A stretch of 7,045 bases of DNA from Bacillota bacterium (GCA_030528765.1 JAUMYD010000098.1:1-7045), one strand, 5' to 3'. Shown: positions 1-5,099, counted from the stretch's first letter. A program made the numbers and translations. Notes: generated by a model not told the origin, from the sequence alone.

Positions 1-25
1 GCCAGCCATCGGGCTGGCTTTTTTC
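1..25 (+). terminator. Rho-independent terminator of an upstream gene
   Basis: A seven-base-pair stem (GCCAGCC at 1-7 and GGCTGGC at 12-18) with a four-base loop is followed at once by six T residues (19-24). This is the classical intrinsic terminator layout for plus-strand transcription. The stem may begin before the window. It should end a gene or operon lying to the left. Confidence 0.85.
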
Positions 26-49
26 ATTTCACGAAAAGGAGGTTTGACA

Positions 50-88
50 TTGGCAAACGATAAAAAGAACATCGGCCCCGAGGTATAA
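50..88 (+). CDS. Possible 12-codon leader peptide or gene remnant
   Basis: A near-ideal ribosome binding site, AAAAGGAGG at 34-42, stands seven bases before a TTG at 50. The frame reads MANDKKNIGPEV and stops at TAA (86-88). After that TAA the same frame continues for eight more codons (VRPKDEDR) to a second TAA at 113-115. A perfect 7-bp hairpin (TTCGTCC 90-96, GGACGAA 100-106) begins one base after the first stop. I recognise no family. It could be a decayed small gene, a short peptide, or chance. The strength of the ribosome binding site is the only real support, and I see no promoter between it and the upstream terminator. Confidence 0.2.
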   Translation: MANDKKNIGPEV

Positions 89-110
89 GTTCGTCCTAAG
101 GACGAAGATA

Positions 111-151
111 GATAAAAGAAAATCGGAGCATCCTATAAGGATACTCCGATT
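111..151 (-). terminator. Terminator of the tRNA-Pro gene
   Basis: An inverted repeat lies directly 3' of the tRNA on the minus strand: AATCGGAG (121-128) pairs with CTCCGATT (144-151), then after one mismatch ATCCT (130-134) pairs with AGGAT (138-142) around a three-base loop. Read on the minus strand it is followed by TTTCTTTTATC. The base at 151 is shared with the last base of the encoded CCA end. Confidence 0.85.
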
Positions 152-228
152 GGTCGGGGTGAAAGGATTTGAACCTTCGGCCTCTGCGTCCCGAACGCAG
201 CGCTCTACCAAGCTGAGCCACACCCCGA
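151..228 (-). tRNA. tRNA-Pro (anticodon CGG)
   Basis: The minus strand folds as a complete tRNA. The acceptor stem is TCGGGGT (5' end at 228) pairing with ACCCCGA, and a CCA end is encoded at 153-151. The anticodon stem CTGCG/CGCAG encloses the loop TTCGGGA, which places CGG at positions 34-36 and so reads the proline codon CCG. The T-arm carries the standard GGTTCAAATCC pattern and the D-arm GGCTCAGCTTGGTAGAGC. A dedicated promoter lies upstream and a terminator directly downstream, so this is a single-gene transcription unit. It is divergent from trmL. Confidence 0.95.
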
Positions 229-238
229 AAGCTATTCT

Positions 239-267
239 ATTTTAGCTTACCCGGAGAAAATTGTCAA
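239..267 (-). promoter_or_regulatory. Sigma-A promoter of tRNA-Pro
   Basis: On the minus strand a perfect -35 box TTGACA (267-262) and a -10 box TAAAAT (244-239) are separated by exactly 17 bases. The -10 box ends ten bases before the tRNA 5' end, which fits a very short leader. Confidence 0.85.
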
Positions 268-283
268 TAGCTTTTGGCTGCAC

Positions 284-312
284 TTGAATTATTTTCTTCG
301 GAATGCTATCAT
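284..312 (+). promoter_or_regulatory. Sigma-A promoter of the trmL operon
   Basis: TTGAAT (284-289) and TATCAT (307-312) are spaced by 17 bases, and TG precedes the -10 by one base, giving an extended -10. The start of transcription would fall near 319, about 40 bases before trmL. It lies back to back with the tRNA-Pro promoter, with the two -35 boxes about 16 bases apart. Confidence 0.65.
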
Positions 313-359
313 AAAGAGGCACAGGCCCCAGGCCTATTTTCGATCAGAAGAGGTGTCTC

Positions 360-818
360 ATGCATATCGTTCTGGTGGAGCCGGAGATCCCCAATAACAC
401 CGGCAATATCTCCCGCACCTGCTCCGTCACCGGTTCCAGCCTGCATCTGGTGCGGCCGCTGGGCTTTTCCACGGATGACAAGCATCTGAAGCGGGCCGGG
501 CTGGATTATTGGCAGTATCTGGATCTGCATTATTATGACAGCTTCGCGGAGGTGCAGGCCGCCCATCCTGAGGGCCGCTTCTTCTTCGCCAGCACAAAGG
601 CGAAAAAAAGCTATACAGAGGTCAGCTACGGCCCCGATGATTTCCTGGTCTTTGGGAAAGAGACTGCCGGCCTCCCCCTGGAGCTGCTGGAAGCCAACCC
701 GGAAAGCTGCATCCGCATCCCCATGCGCCCCAATATCCGCTCCCTGAACCTGGCCAATTCCGTGGCCATCGTGTTATATGAAGCTTTGCGCCAGCAGGGC
801 TTCCCGGAGCTGTGCTGA
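360..818 (+). CDS. trmL: tRNA (cytidine/uridine-34 2'-O)-methyltransferase TrmL
   Basis: TrmL (YibK) uses S-adenosylmethionine to methylate the 2'-hydroxyl of the wobble nucleotide of certain tRNA-Leu species. It is a cytoplasmic dimeric SPOUT enzyme. The 152 residues match the usual family length. Visible motifs in order are PNNTGNISRTC at 11-21, LVRPLGF at 30-36, VFGKETAGLP at 97-106, and the C-terminal knot segment IPMRPNIRSLNLANSVAIV at 120-138 followed by YEALRQQGF. These are the hallmark SPOUT cofactor-binding and dimer motifs. The ATG at 360 has GAGG at 350-353, six bases upstream. The stop overlaps the start of the next gene by one base, so the two are probably translationally coupled. 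Family assignment is firm; the exact tRNA substrates are taken from E. coli knowledge. Confidence 0.95.
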   Translation: MHIVLVEPEIPNNTGNISRTCSVTGSSLHLVRPLGFSTDDKHLKRAGLDYWQYLDLHYYDSFAEVQAAHPEGRFFFASTKAKKSYTEVSYGPDDFLVFGKETAGLPLELLEANPESCIRIPMRPNIRSLNLANSVAIVLYEALRQQGFPELC

Positions 819-1456
819 TGTGCGCCCCGGCCCTGATCACCGTGGCGGATTATGCCTGCGCGGAATTTGTGGAAAAGAAATCCCGCTTCATCGGCCATAT
901 CGCCCCGGCATCCACAGAAGAAGAAGCCTTTGATTTCCTGGCACGCATCCGGAATGAGCACAAAAGCGCCACCCACAACTGCTACGCCTGGCAGGTGGGG
1001 GAACAGGATCAGTTCCAGCGCAGCGCGGACGCGGGCGAGCCTGCCGGTACAGCCGGGCGCCCCATCCTGGAGGCCATCAAGCGTGCGGATCTGCACAATA
1101 CCATCATCGTGGTGACCCGCTATTTCGGCGGTATCCTGCTGGGCAGCGGCGGCCTGACCCGCGCCTACAGCAAAAGTGCGGTGCTGGCCATCGGTGCGGC
1201 ACAGCGCATCATGCGCCTGCCCGCCTGCCAAGTGATGTTCACCTTTGATTACGGCCTGCTGGGAAAGGTGGAGTCCTATCTGGCGCAGCAGGGCCTGCCC
1301 GTAGCGGATAAGGTCTATGCTGAGCATGTCTGCTTCATCTGCAATATTGAGAAAGCCCAGATTCGGGCGATCACGGATGCTCTGACCGACCTGAGCGGCG
1401 GCACTCTGCGCTGGCAGGAGCTGGATAGCCAGGTCTTTCTGGATCGTCCCCTCTAA
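818..1456 (+). CDS. yigZ: YigZ/IMPACT family protein
   Basis: This 212-residue protein belongs to the YigZ (B. subtilis YvyE) branch of the IMPACT family. The eukaryotic member IMPACT modulates Gcn2 and translation control, but the bacterial role is not firmly established. The N-terminal domain (about 1-125) carries KKSRFIGHIAP at 20-30, HNCYAW at 53-58, QRSADAGEPAGTAGRPIL at 67-84 and VVTRYFGGILLGSGGLTRAYS at 98-118 (cited in parts: TRYFGG and GSGGLTRAYS). The second domain (about 140-195) matches the DUF1949 position. The ATG at 818 overlaps the trmL stop (TGATG) and has CGGAG at 805-809; a GTG at 812 in the same frame is the alternative start. It forms an operon with trmL and ends before a hairpin at 1481. 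Confidence 0.93.
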   Translation: MCAPALITVADYACAEFVEKKSRFIGHIAPASTEEEAFDFLARIRNEHKSATHNCYAWQVGEQDQFQRSADAGEPAGTAGRPILEAIKRADLHNTIIVVTRYFGGILLGSGGLTRAYSKSAVLAIGAAQRIMRLPACQVMFTFDYGLLGKVESYLAQQGLPVADKVYAEHVCFICNIEKAQIRAITDALTDLSGGTLRWQELDSQVFLDRPL

Positions 1457-1468
1457 GTCTTTAAAATG

Positions 1469-1474
1469 TATAAT
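1469..1474 (+). promoter_or_regulatory. Candidate -10 box for the spore-protein gene
   Basis: A perfect TATAAT stands just after the yigZ stop codon, preceded by TG. I see no convincing -35 box at 16-18 bases. Read as TATAATA it also differs at only one position from the sigma-F/sigma-G -10 pattern CATnnTA, which would suit a forespore gene, but no matching -35 is visible. A start seven bases downstream would fall at 1481, the first base of the hairpin described next. Confidence 0.35.
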
Positions 1475-1480
1475 ATCCTG

Positions 1481-1513
1481 CACCTCGGAAACACTGTTTC
1501 CGAGGTGATTTTT
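1481..1513 (+). terminator. Perfect 12-bp hairpin: yigZ terminator and/or ribosome-site-masking leader
   Basis: CACCTCGGAAAC (1481-1492) and GTTTCCGAGGTG (1496-1507) are exact complements around a three-base loop, followed by ATTTTT (1508-1513). This fits an intrinsic terminator for the trmL-yigZ operon, although the T-tract is short. The 3' arm also contains GAGGTG, the only ribosome binding site for the ATG at 1514. Any transcript that includes the hairpin would therefore carry a masked site for the spore-protein gene. Which role dominates cannot be told from the sequence. Confidence 0.7.
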
Positions 1514-1882
1514 ATGGATGGCGTAAAACGTTCCCGGAAAAGCCGGATGAAAAAACGCCCGGAAGAATGGGAAGATATGAAGCAGGAGATCGCAAAGGAG
1601 CTGGGGCTCTGGGATAAGCTGAGGGAAGAGGGCTGGAGCGGGCTTTCTGCAGAAGAAAGCGGTCGCCTGGGTGGGATCTTCTCTTCCAGAAAACGAAGAT
1701 CCCGAGAGGAAGAGGCATCCCGGGAGCGCATCGAAAGGCAGCAGCCCTATGGACAATCCGATATCCCCAATATTGTTTATGCTGCAGAGGAGCAGGCTGC
1801 TCTGGGAAGGGCAGAGTTGTGCAGCCGGGATGGAAGTTCTGCGCTGCCGGAAGGGGCCTGCGCAGAGGATCGTCCGGTATAG
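1514..1882 (+). CDS. SspF-like alpha/beta-type small acid-soluble spore protein with a C-terminal extension
   Basis: Residues about 18-62 resemble the SspF branch of alpha/beta small acid-soluble spore proteins, which coat and protect forespore DNA and are degraded by the GPR protease at germination. The key segments are MKQEIAKELGLWDKLREEGW (22-41) and SGLSAEESGRLGGIFSSRKR (42-61). EIAKE at 25-29 fits the GPR cleavage pattern. The N-terminus is strongly basic. Known clostridial relatives stop soon after the GGxxxxRKR segment at about 60-75 residues; here the frame runs on to 122 residues with a charged, low-similarity tail (63-122) that I do not recognise. The tail could be real, or a lost stop codon, or the remains of a frameshift. 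The ATG follows GAGGTG at 1502-1507, which is buried in a hairpin. The downstream boundary is a terminator at 1942. Family call is fairly sure, the 3' end less so. Confidence 0.7.
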   Translation: MDGVKRSRKSRMKKRPEEWEDMKQEIAKELGLWDKLREEGWSGLSAEESGRLGGIFSSRKRRSREEEASRERIERQQPYGQSDIPNIVYAAEEQAALGRAELCSRDGSSALPEGACAEDRPV

Positions 1883-1941
1883 CCGGGACAGAAGGAAGCT
1901 ACTTTTTATTCGCAGAAGAAAGAGCTTTGAAAGTATTGTCA

Positions 1942-1978
1942 AAAGCCGGTTGCGACTTTGTTCGCACCGGCTTTGTTG
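1942..1978 (+). terminator. Terminator between the spore-protein gene and spoIIGA
   Basis: AAAGCCGGT (1942-1950) pairs with ACCGGCTTT (1966-1974), extended by GCGA (1952-1955) and TCGC (1962-1965) with one bulged T. The loop is CTTTGT. The downstream tract is GTTG, so the T-run is weak and lies mostly in the stem. It should stop transcripts from the spore-protein gene just before the spoIIGA promoter. It could also act as an operator overlapping that promoter. Confidence 0.65.
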
Positions 1979-1984
1979 TATAAT
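1979..1984 (+). promoter_or_regulatory. Probable -10 box of the spoIIGA-sigE operon
   Basis: A perfect TATAAT begins five bases after the terminator stem. No consensus -35 box lies 17 bases upstream: TTTGTT (1957-1962) is 16 bases away and TTGCGA (1950-1955) is 23 bases away. In B. subtilis the spoIIG promoter is a Spo0A-activated sigma-A promoter with an abnormally long spacer of about 22 bases, so a poor or displaced -35 is not unexpected. TTGTCAAAA at 1936-1944 differs by one base from the Spo0A box form TTGTCGAAA. The leader from here to spoIIGA is about 120 bases, with no ORF I would support. Confidence 0.5.
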
Positions 1985-2109
1985 AGCTACTGGCTGTACT
2001 AAGTTGTCCCTTCGGTGCATATTCTGAAGCAGGGTAGCTTTCCTGCTGCCGGGAAAGAAAAACACCTGGGCGCTTGTTTTATTGATTGCTGCGCGAAAAG
2101 GAGCCGGAA

Positions 2110-2996
2110 ATGGGCGTTTACACAGTATACGCAGATGTTTTATTGGCTTTGAATTTTTTCTTGGATTTTTTTCTGTTTTGGGCAACGGGACGTTTTTTGC
2201 GCAGGGAGATGCGGATGCGGCGATTGCTGGCTGCATCTTTCCTTGGCGCAGTCTATGGAACGGCCATGCTGGTTCCGGGGCTGGCCTGGCTTTGCTTGCC
2301 TTTGGGTATCGGGGCGGCCGATCCTTTTTGAAGCTGCTCTGTGGCTTTTACCTGATGGCCTTTGCCATGGCCGGTTCTGCTTTGGCAGGCGGCTATTTCC
2401 TGCAGGAGCAGGGGTATCGGATCGGGCTTCCGCAGAGGATGGGTGCAGGGGCTTTGCTTTTTGCTGTGGCAGTGGCCCTTCTCCTGGCGCGAAAGGGGGT
2501 GGCGATCCTTCGCAGCAAATGGAAACGGGAAGATTTTCATACCATGGTGGAGGTCTGGGTGGCAGACAGAAGCTGTCGTTTTCCTGCCTTGATCGACACA
2601 GGGAACGATTTGCGGGAGCCTATCAGTGGCCTGCCTGTGTTGGTGGCAGATTACCAGTCCCTATGTCCGCTTTTTCCGGAAAAGCTCCGTAGCTTATATG
2701 CCCGCTGCGGGGAGGATGCCATTGAACTGCTGAAGGAAATGGAAAGCAGCAGCCTTGGGGGTGGCTGGAAACAAAGGCTCCGTCTGGTGCCTTTTTCCAG
2801 CGTGGGCCGAAAATATGGGATGCTCCCCGGCTTTCGGGCTGATCGGCTGCTGATTACGGAAGCCGGTCGCAGCCATCTTGCACAGGCGGTTGTCTGCATT
2901 GCCGGGAGAGACTTTTGTGAGGGGCAGATCTATCGGGCAGTATTGAATCCGGAAGTACTGGCAGCAGCGGAACAGATCAGGGAGGTCAGCGCATGA
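2110..2996 (+). pseudogene. spoIIGA: SpoIIGA, pro-sigma-E processing peptidase, frameshifted
   Basis: SpoIIGA is a membrane aspartic protease that removes the pro-sequence of sigma-E in the mother cell. It has an N-terminal membrane part and a cytoplasmic protease domain. The ATG at 2110 follows AAAAGGAG (2096-2103). The first frame encodes a typical start (VYADVLLALNFFLDFFLFWA, then GAVYGTAMLVPG) and stops at 2331. From about 2290 the family match moves to the frame one base earlier: LLAFGYRGGRSFLKLLCGFY, a further membrane segment, then the catalytic motif LIDTGNDLREP with Asp encoded at 2595-2597, and LRLVPFSSVG, to TGA at 2994-2996. Against my memory of B. subtilis SpoIIGA (309 residues), about 14 residues around membrane segment 3 are absent, so a deletion of about 43 bases would explain both the gap and the frame change. 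The protease domain itself looks complete. It overlaps sigE by ATGA. It may be a true mutation, a strain defect or an assembly error. Confidence 0.85.
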
Positions 2997-3730
2997 GTGA
3001 TTATCTGAATCGAATGTACATATTCTTTTTGCAGCTTTGCTCCCGTTTGCCCGGGCAAAGCAGGGGGCAGAGGATAGATTATATTGGTGGGAACGATGTT
3101 CTTCCGCCACCTCTCTCCCCTGAGGAGGAACGCTGCCTTCTGGAGCGTATGGCTGGGCAGGAGTTGGAAGCCAGGCAAAGCCTGATCGAACACAATCTGC
3201 GGCTGGTGGTATACATTGCCCGGAAATTTGAGAATACCGGCGTGGGTATGGAGGATCTGATCAGCATAGGTACCATAGGACTGATCAAGGCAGTGAATAC
3301 CTTTGATACGGAAAAGAAAATCAAACTGGCGACCTATGCTTCCCGCTGTATCGAAAATGAGATCTTGATGCACCTGCGCCGCAATAACAAAACCCGCTCG
3401 GAGGTCAGCCTGGATGAGCCTCTGAATATCGATTGGGATGGCAATGAGCTGCTGCTCTCCGATATTCTGGGGACGGATAACGATGTTATTTTCAAATCTA
3501 TCGAAGAGGATCTGGACCGTCGCTCTCTTTTCGCTGCCATGGCAAAGCTGAGCCCCAGGGAAAAGATCATCATGCAGAGCCGCTTCGGTCTTTTCGGGCA
3601 GGAGGAGCGCACCCAGAAAGAGGTCGCGGAGCTTTTGGGGATCTCTCAATCCTATATCTCCCGCCTGGAAAAGCGCATTATTCTTAAGCTGCAAAAAGAA
3701 ATAGTGAAGGCAGAGCAGGCCGGCTTCTGA
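2993..3730 (+). CDS. sigE: RNA polymerase sporulation sigma factor sigma-E (pro-form)
   Basis: Sigma-E drives early mother-cell gene expression during sporulation. It is made as an inactive membrane-bound precursor cut by SpoIIGA. The 245 residues are very close to B. subtilis SigE. The N-terminal pro-sequence (about 1-29, with the hydrophobic stretch MYIFFLQLC) precedes YIGG at 30-33 and LPPPLSPEEE. Region 2 includes NLRLVVYIARKFENTG, EDLISIGTIGLIKAVNTFD and KLATYASRCIENEILMHLRR. Then come RSEVSLDEPLNIDWDGNELL and region 4, with LSPREKIIMQSRFGL and the helix-turn-helix TQKEVAELLGISQSYISRLE. The start overlaps the spoIIGA stop (ATGA) and has GGGAGG at 2980-2985, so translation is coupled. A strong terminator follows at 3750; sigG, the usual neighbour in many relatives, is not next. 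Confidence 0.97.
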   Translation: MSDYLNRMYIFFLQLCSRLPGQSRGQRIDYIGGNDVLPPPLSPEEERCLLERMAGQELEARQSLIEHNLRLVVYIARKFENTGVGMEDLISIGTIGLIKAVNTFDTEKKIKLATYASRCIENEILMHLRRNNKTRSEVSLDEPLNIDWDGNELLLSDILGTDNDVIFKSIEEDLDRRSLFAAMAKLSPREKIIMQSRFGLFGQEERTQKEVAELLGISQSYISRLEKRIILKLQKEIVKAEQAGF

Positions 3731-3749
3731 AGCACTTATGTGTATAGTG

Positions 3750-3790
3750 AAAAGAGGAGAGTGCGGACGTTTGTCCCTCTCTCCTCTTTT
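3750..3790 (+). terminator. Bidirectional terminator after sigE
   Basis: AAAAGAGGAGAG (3750-3761) and CTCTCCTCTTTT (3779-3790) form a perfect 12-bp stem, with an inner GGAC/GTCC stem (3765-3768, 3773-3776) around GTTT. The stem ends in four T on both strands, so it can serve sigE and the convergent minus-strand gene. Confidence 0.88.
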
Positions 3791-3864
3791 GTCCAGCTGG
3801 TTTTGCCTGTGTTTTTGCCCTTCTCTGTTCCTTTCTCTGCCCGCAGGCCGGAAGAAAGGAATTT

Positions 3865-4367
3865 TTAGGGGGTACAGGATTCTTTTCATTCGCTCCAGTG
3901 CGTTCAGGTAGTGCGGAAACCTGGGGCAGCAGCCGGGGCGATTGTTTACATAGCTGTCCAGAATCGCCTGTTCCCTTTGATCCGGGTACGTATAATATTC
4001 CAAAAAGCGAAAAGAATCGGCTGCGGCATTGAGATAAGCTACCATACTGCGTCCGTGTGTTTTGCTGAGGTGGCGGTCCCCCGCCCGATCCAAATATTCG
4101 CAAATGTTTTTTCGAAAAGCCGGCAGAGAGCATACTCTGCTTCATTCCTTCCAGGAAGAGCTCTGGCAGGGAATCCCCTGTTTCAGCAGGCAGATCATAA
4201 AGAACAAGGGCATAATGGCTTTGACAATTCATTGCCAGCAGACTTTTGCGGCCCAGAAGCATAATGCAGTTCAGTTCCCAGCAAAAGCAGGGGGTTTCCT
4301 CGATCCCGTAAGGGGAACGGGGCATTTTCAGAAATTTTTCCAGCGGAATGCTGATTCCCAGCTCCAT
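3865..4367 (-). pseudogene. DUF6933-like protein gene, frameshifted
   Basis: The minus strand encodes a protein that I match from memory, with moderate confidence, to a clostridial family of unknown function (DUF6933-like). The first frame from ATG 4367 reads MELGISIPLEKFLKMP, FCWELNCIMLLGRKSLLAMN, QSHYALVLYDLPAE and LPELFLEGMKQSMLSAGFSK. The match then moves by one base to EYLDRAGDRHLSKTHGRSMV, AYLNAAADSFRFLEYYTYP and ALERMKRILYP. Removing one A from the six-A run (4112-4107) joins them as GFSKNICEYLDRAG. In the second frame there is no stop before the sigE terminator; removing one C from the five-C run (3872-3868) would give TAA at 3867-3865 directly after ILYP, so I place the end there. 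The start has GAGG eight bases upstream; ATG 4442 is an alternative without a visible binding site. Two homopolymer-linked breaks suggest either decay or sequencing error. Confidence 0.6.
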
Positions 4368-4492
4368 GGAGCCAGCCTCTTTTTCGTAGCTTCCCAGGGC
4401 GGTTCGGAGAAGGGGATGATAATTTTGAGCATCTAAAACCATATATGCTATAAAGAGATATAAAACATAAAGAAATATATATAATACTATTA

Positions 4493-4564
4493 TGTATAAT
4501 ATCATACAGTAGAAAAACAGTTTTTCGCAGGGGAAGCTGAAAATATTTTTCACTTTTTGTGAAA
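4493..4564. repeat. Three successive inverted repeats in an AT-rich divergent intergenic region
   Basis: Within the gap between the minus-strand DUF6933-like gene and the plus-strand gene at 4653 lie TGTATAATATCATACA (4493-4508, a 16-base palindrome with one mismatched pair), GAAAAAC-A-GTTTTTC (4512-4526, perfect) and TTTCAC-TTTTT-GTGAAA (4548-4564, perfect). The part 4436-4510 is almost entirely A and T, in contrast to the flanking genes. They could be operator sites for a regulator of either gene; no regulator can be assigned. Confidence 0.5.
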
Positions 4565-4579
4565 GCCCACAGCCGCATA

Positions 4580-4607
4580 TTGATTTCCCCTTGCGTTGGG
4601 GTATAAT
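4580..4607 (+). promoter_or_regulatory. Sigma-A promoter of the sigma-2-like/PAP2/WYL gene cluster
   Basis: TTGATT (4580-4585) and a perfect TATAAT (4602-4607) are spaced by 16 bases. The predicted start near 4614 gives a leader of about 40 bases to the ATG at 4653. Confidence 0.7.
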
Positions 4608-4652
4608 AGGTATAGAAAAGCTTTTATGCGCTTTTTTACGGAAGGGGGACTT

Positions 4653-5030
4653 ATGCTGTTTATCAGCCCTGAAGATTTTTTTGAGAAGGTCAGGGGAATG
4701 CAGCCCCTCAGCAGAGCGGAGGAAAAGCACTGGGCCCTGCAGATGCAGGCGGGCGATGAAGCGGGGAGGGAAGCGCTGATCTGTGCCTATCTGCCTATGG
4801 TCGCAGCAGTTCTTCGTCGGCTGCAGCCCGCTTCTCTTCGCTTGGAATTGCTGCTGCGCTGCTGTATTGCCCTGGAAAAGGCAGTGGATCACTTTGATTT
4901 TCTCCAGGATTCCGAAAGCTTTACGCACCGGCTCAGCTTCTGTCTGCGGCAGACGATCGTGGCCTATTTCGCAAATCGCCGGGCTTTTTACTCTGATCCG
5001 CTGCCGGAAGCGGAGAAGGGCTCTGCTTAG
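4653..5030 (+). CDS. Small protein resembling sigma-factor region 2 only
   Basis: The 125-residue product aligns by eye with SigE from the same window over regions 1.2-2. PLSRAEEKHWALQMQAGDEA (18-37) parallels PLSPEEERCLLERMAGQELE. REALICAYLPMVAAVLRRL (39-57) parallels the start of region 2. LLLRCCIALEKAVDHFDF (66-83) parallels the core-binding segment LISIGTIGLIKAVNTFD, and FCLRQTIVAYFANR (96-109) parallels the YASRCIENEILMHLRR helix. There is no region 3 or 4, hence no -35-binding helix-turn-helix. The aromatic and basic residues used for promoter melting are partly lost. It could be a partner in a split sigma factor (as RsoA is for SigO in B. subtilis), a core-binding modulator, or a degenerate sigma gene. 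The ATG at 4653 follows AAGGGGG (4642-4648). PAP2 follows after 69 bases, likely in one operon. Confidence 0.65.
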   Translation: MLFISPEDFFEKVRGMQPLSRAEEKHWALQMQAGDEAGREALICAYLPMVAAVLRRLQPASLRLELLLRCCIALEKAVDHFDFLQDSESFTHRLSFCLRQTIVAYFANRRAFYSDPLPEAEKGSA

Positions 5031-5099
5031 CTTGAGACATTTTTGGTGGAAAAGCTGCCTTTTCTTTTCCAGCACAATGCTTTTATTCTGGAGGAAGAC

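Noticed and set aside
44..72. TTGACA at 44-49 as a plus-strand -35 box
   Set aside because: No -10-like hexamer lies 16-18 bases downstream, and the sequence overlaps the ribosome binding site context of the small ORF.
29..223. 64-codon minus-strand ORF across the tRNA
   Set aside because: It is the translation of tRNA-Pro and its terminator; the tRNA fold explains the sequence.
1671..2027. 118-codon plus-strand ORF overlapping the spore-protein tail
   Set aside because: It has no good ribosome binding site, is basic and featureless, and reads through the terminator hairpin at 1942-1974 and the TATAAT box.
626..2236. 536-codon minus-strand ORF
   Set aside because: It runs opposite trmL, yigZ, the spore-protein gene and spoIIGA, which have clear family matches; its own product resembles nothing and has repetitive shadow composition.
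2320..2335. Programmed -1 frameshift at the five-T run before the TGA stop inside spoIIGA
   Set aside because: A slip there would give a continuous protein, but the family-like segment LLAFGYRGGRS already lies in the second frame upstream of the run, and about 14 residues are missing. A deletion near 2275-2295 fits better.
2930..3860. Continuation of the minus-strand frame through the terminator and into sigE
   Set aside because: It is antisense to sigE and passes through a strong bidirectional terminator; no recognisable domain.
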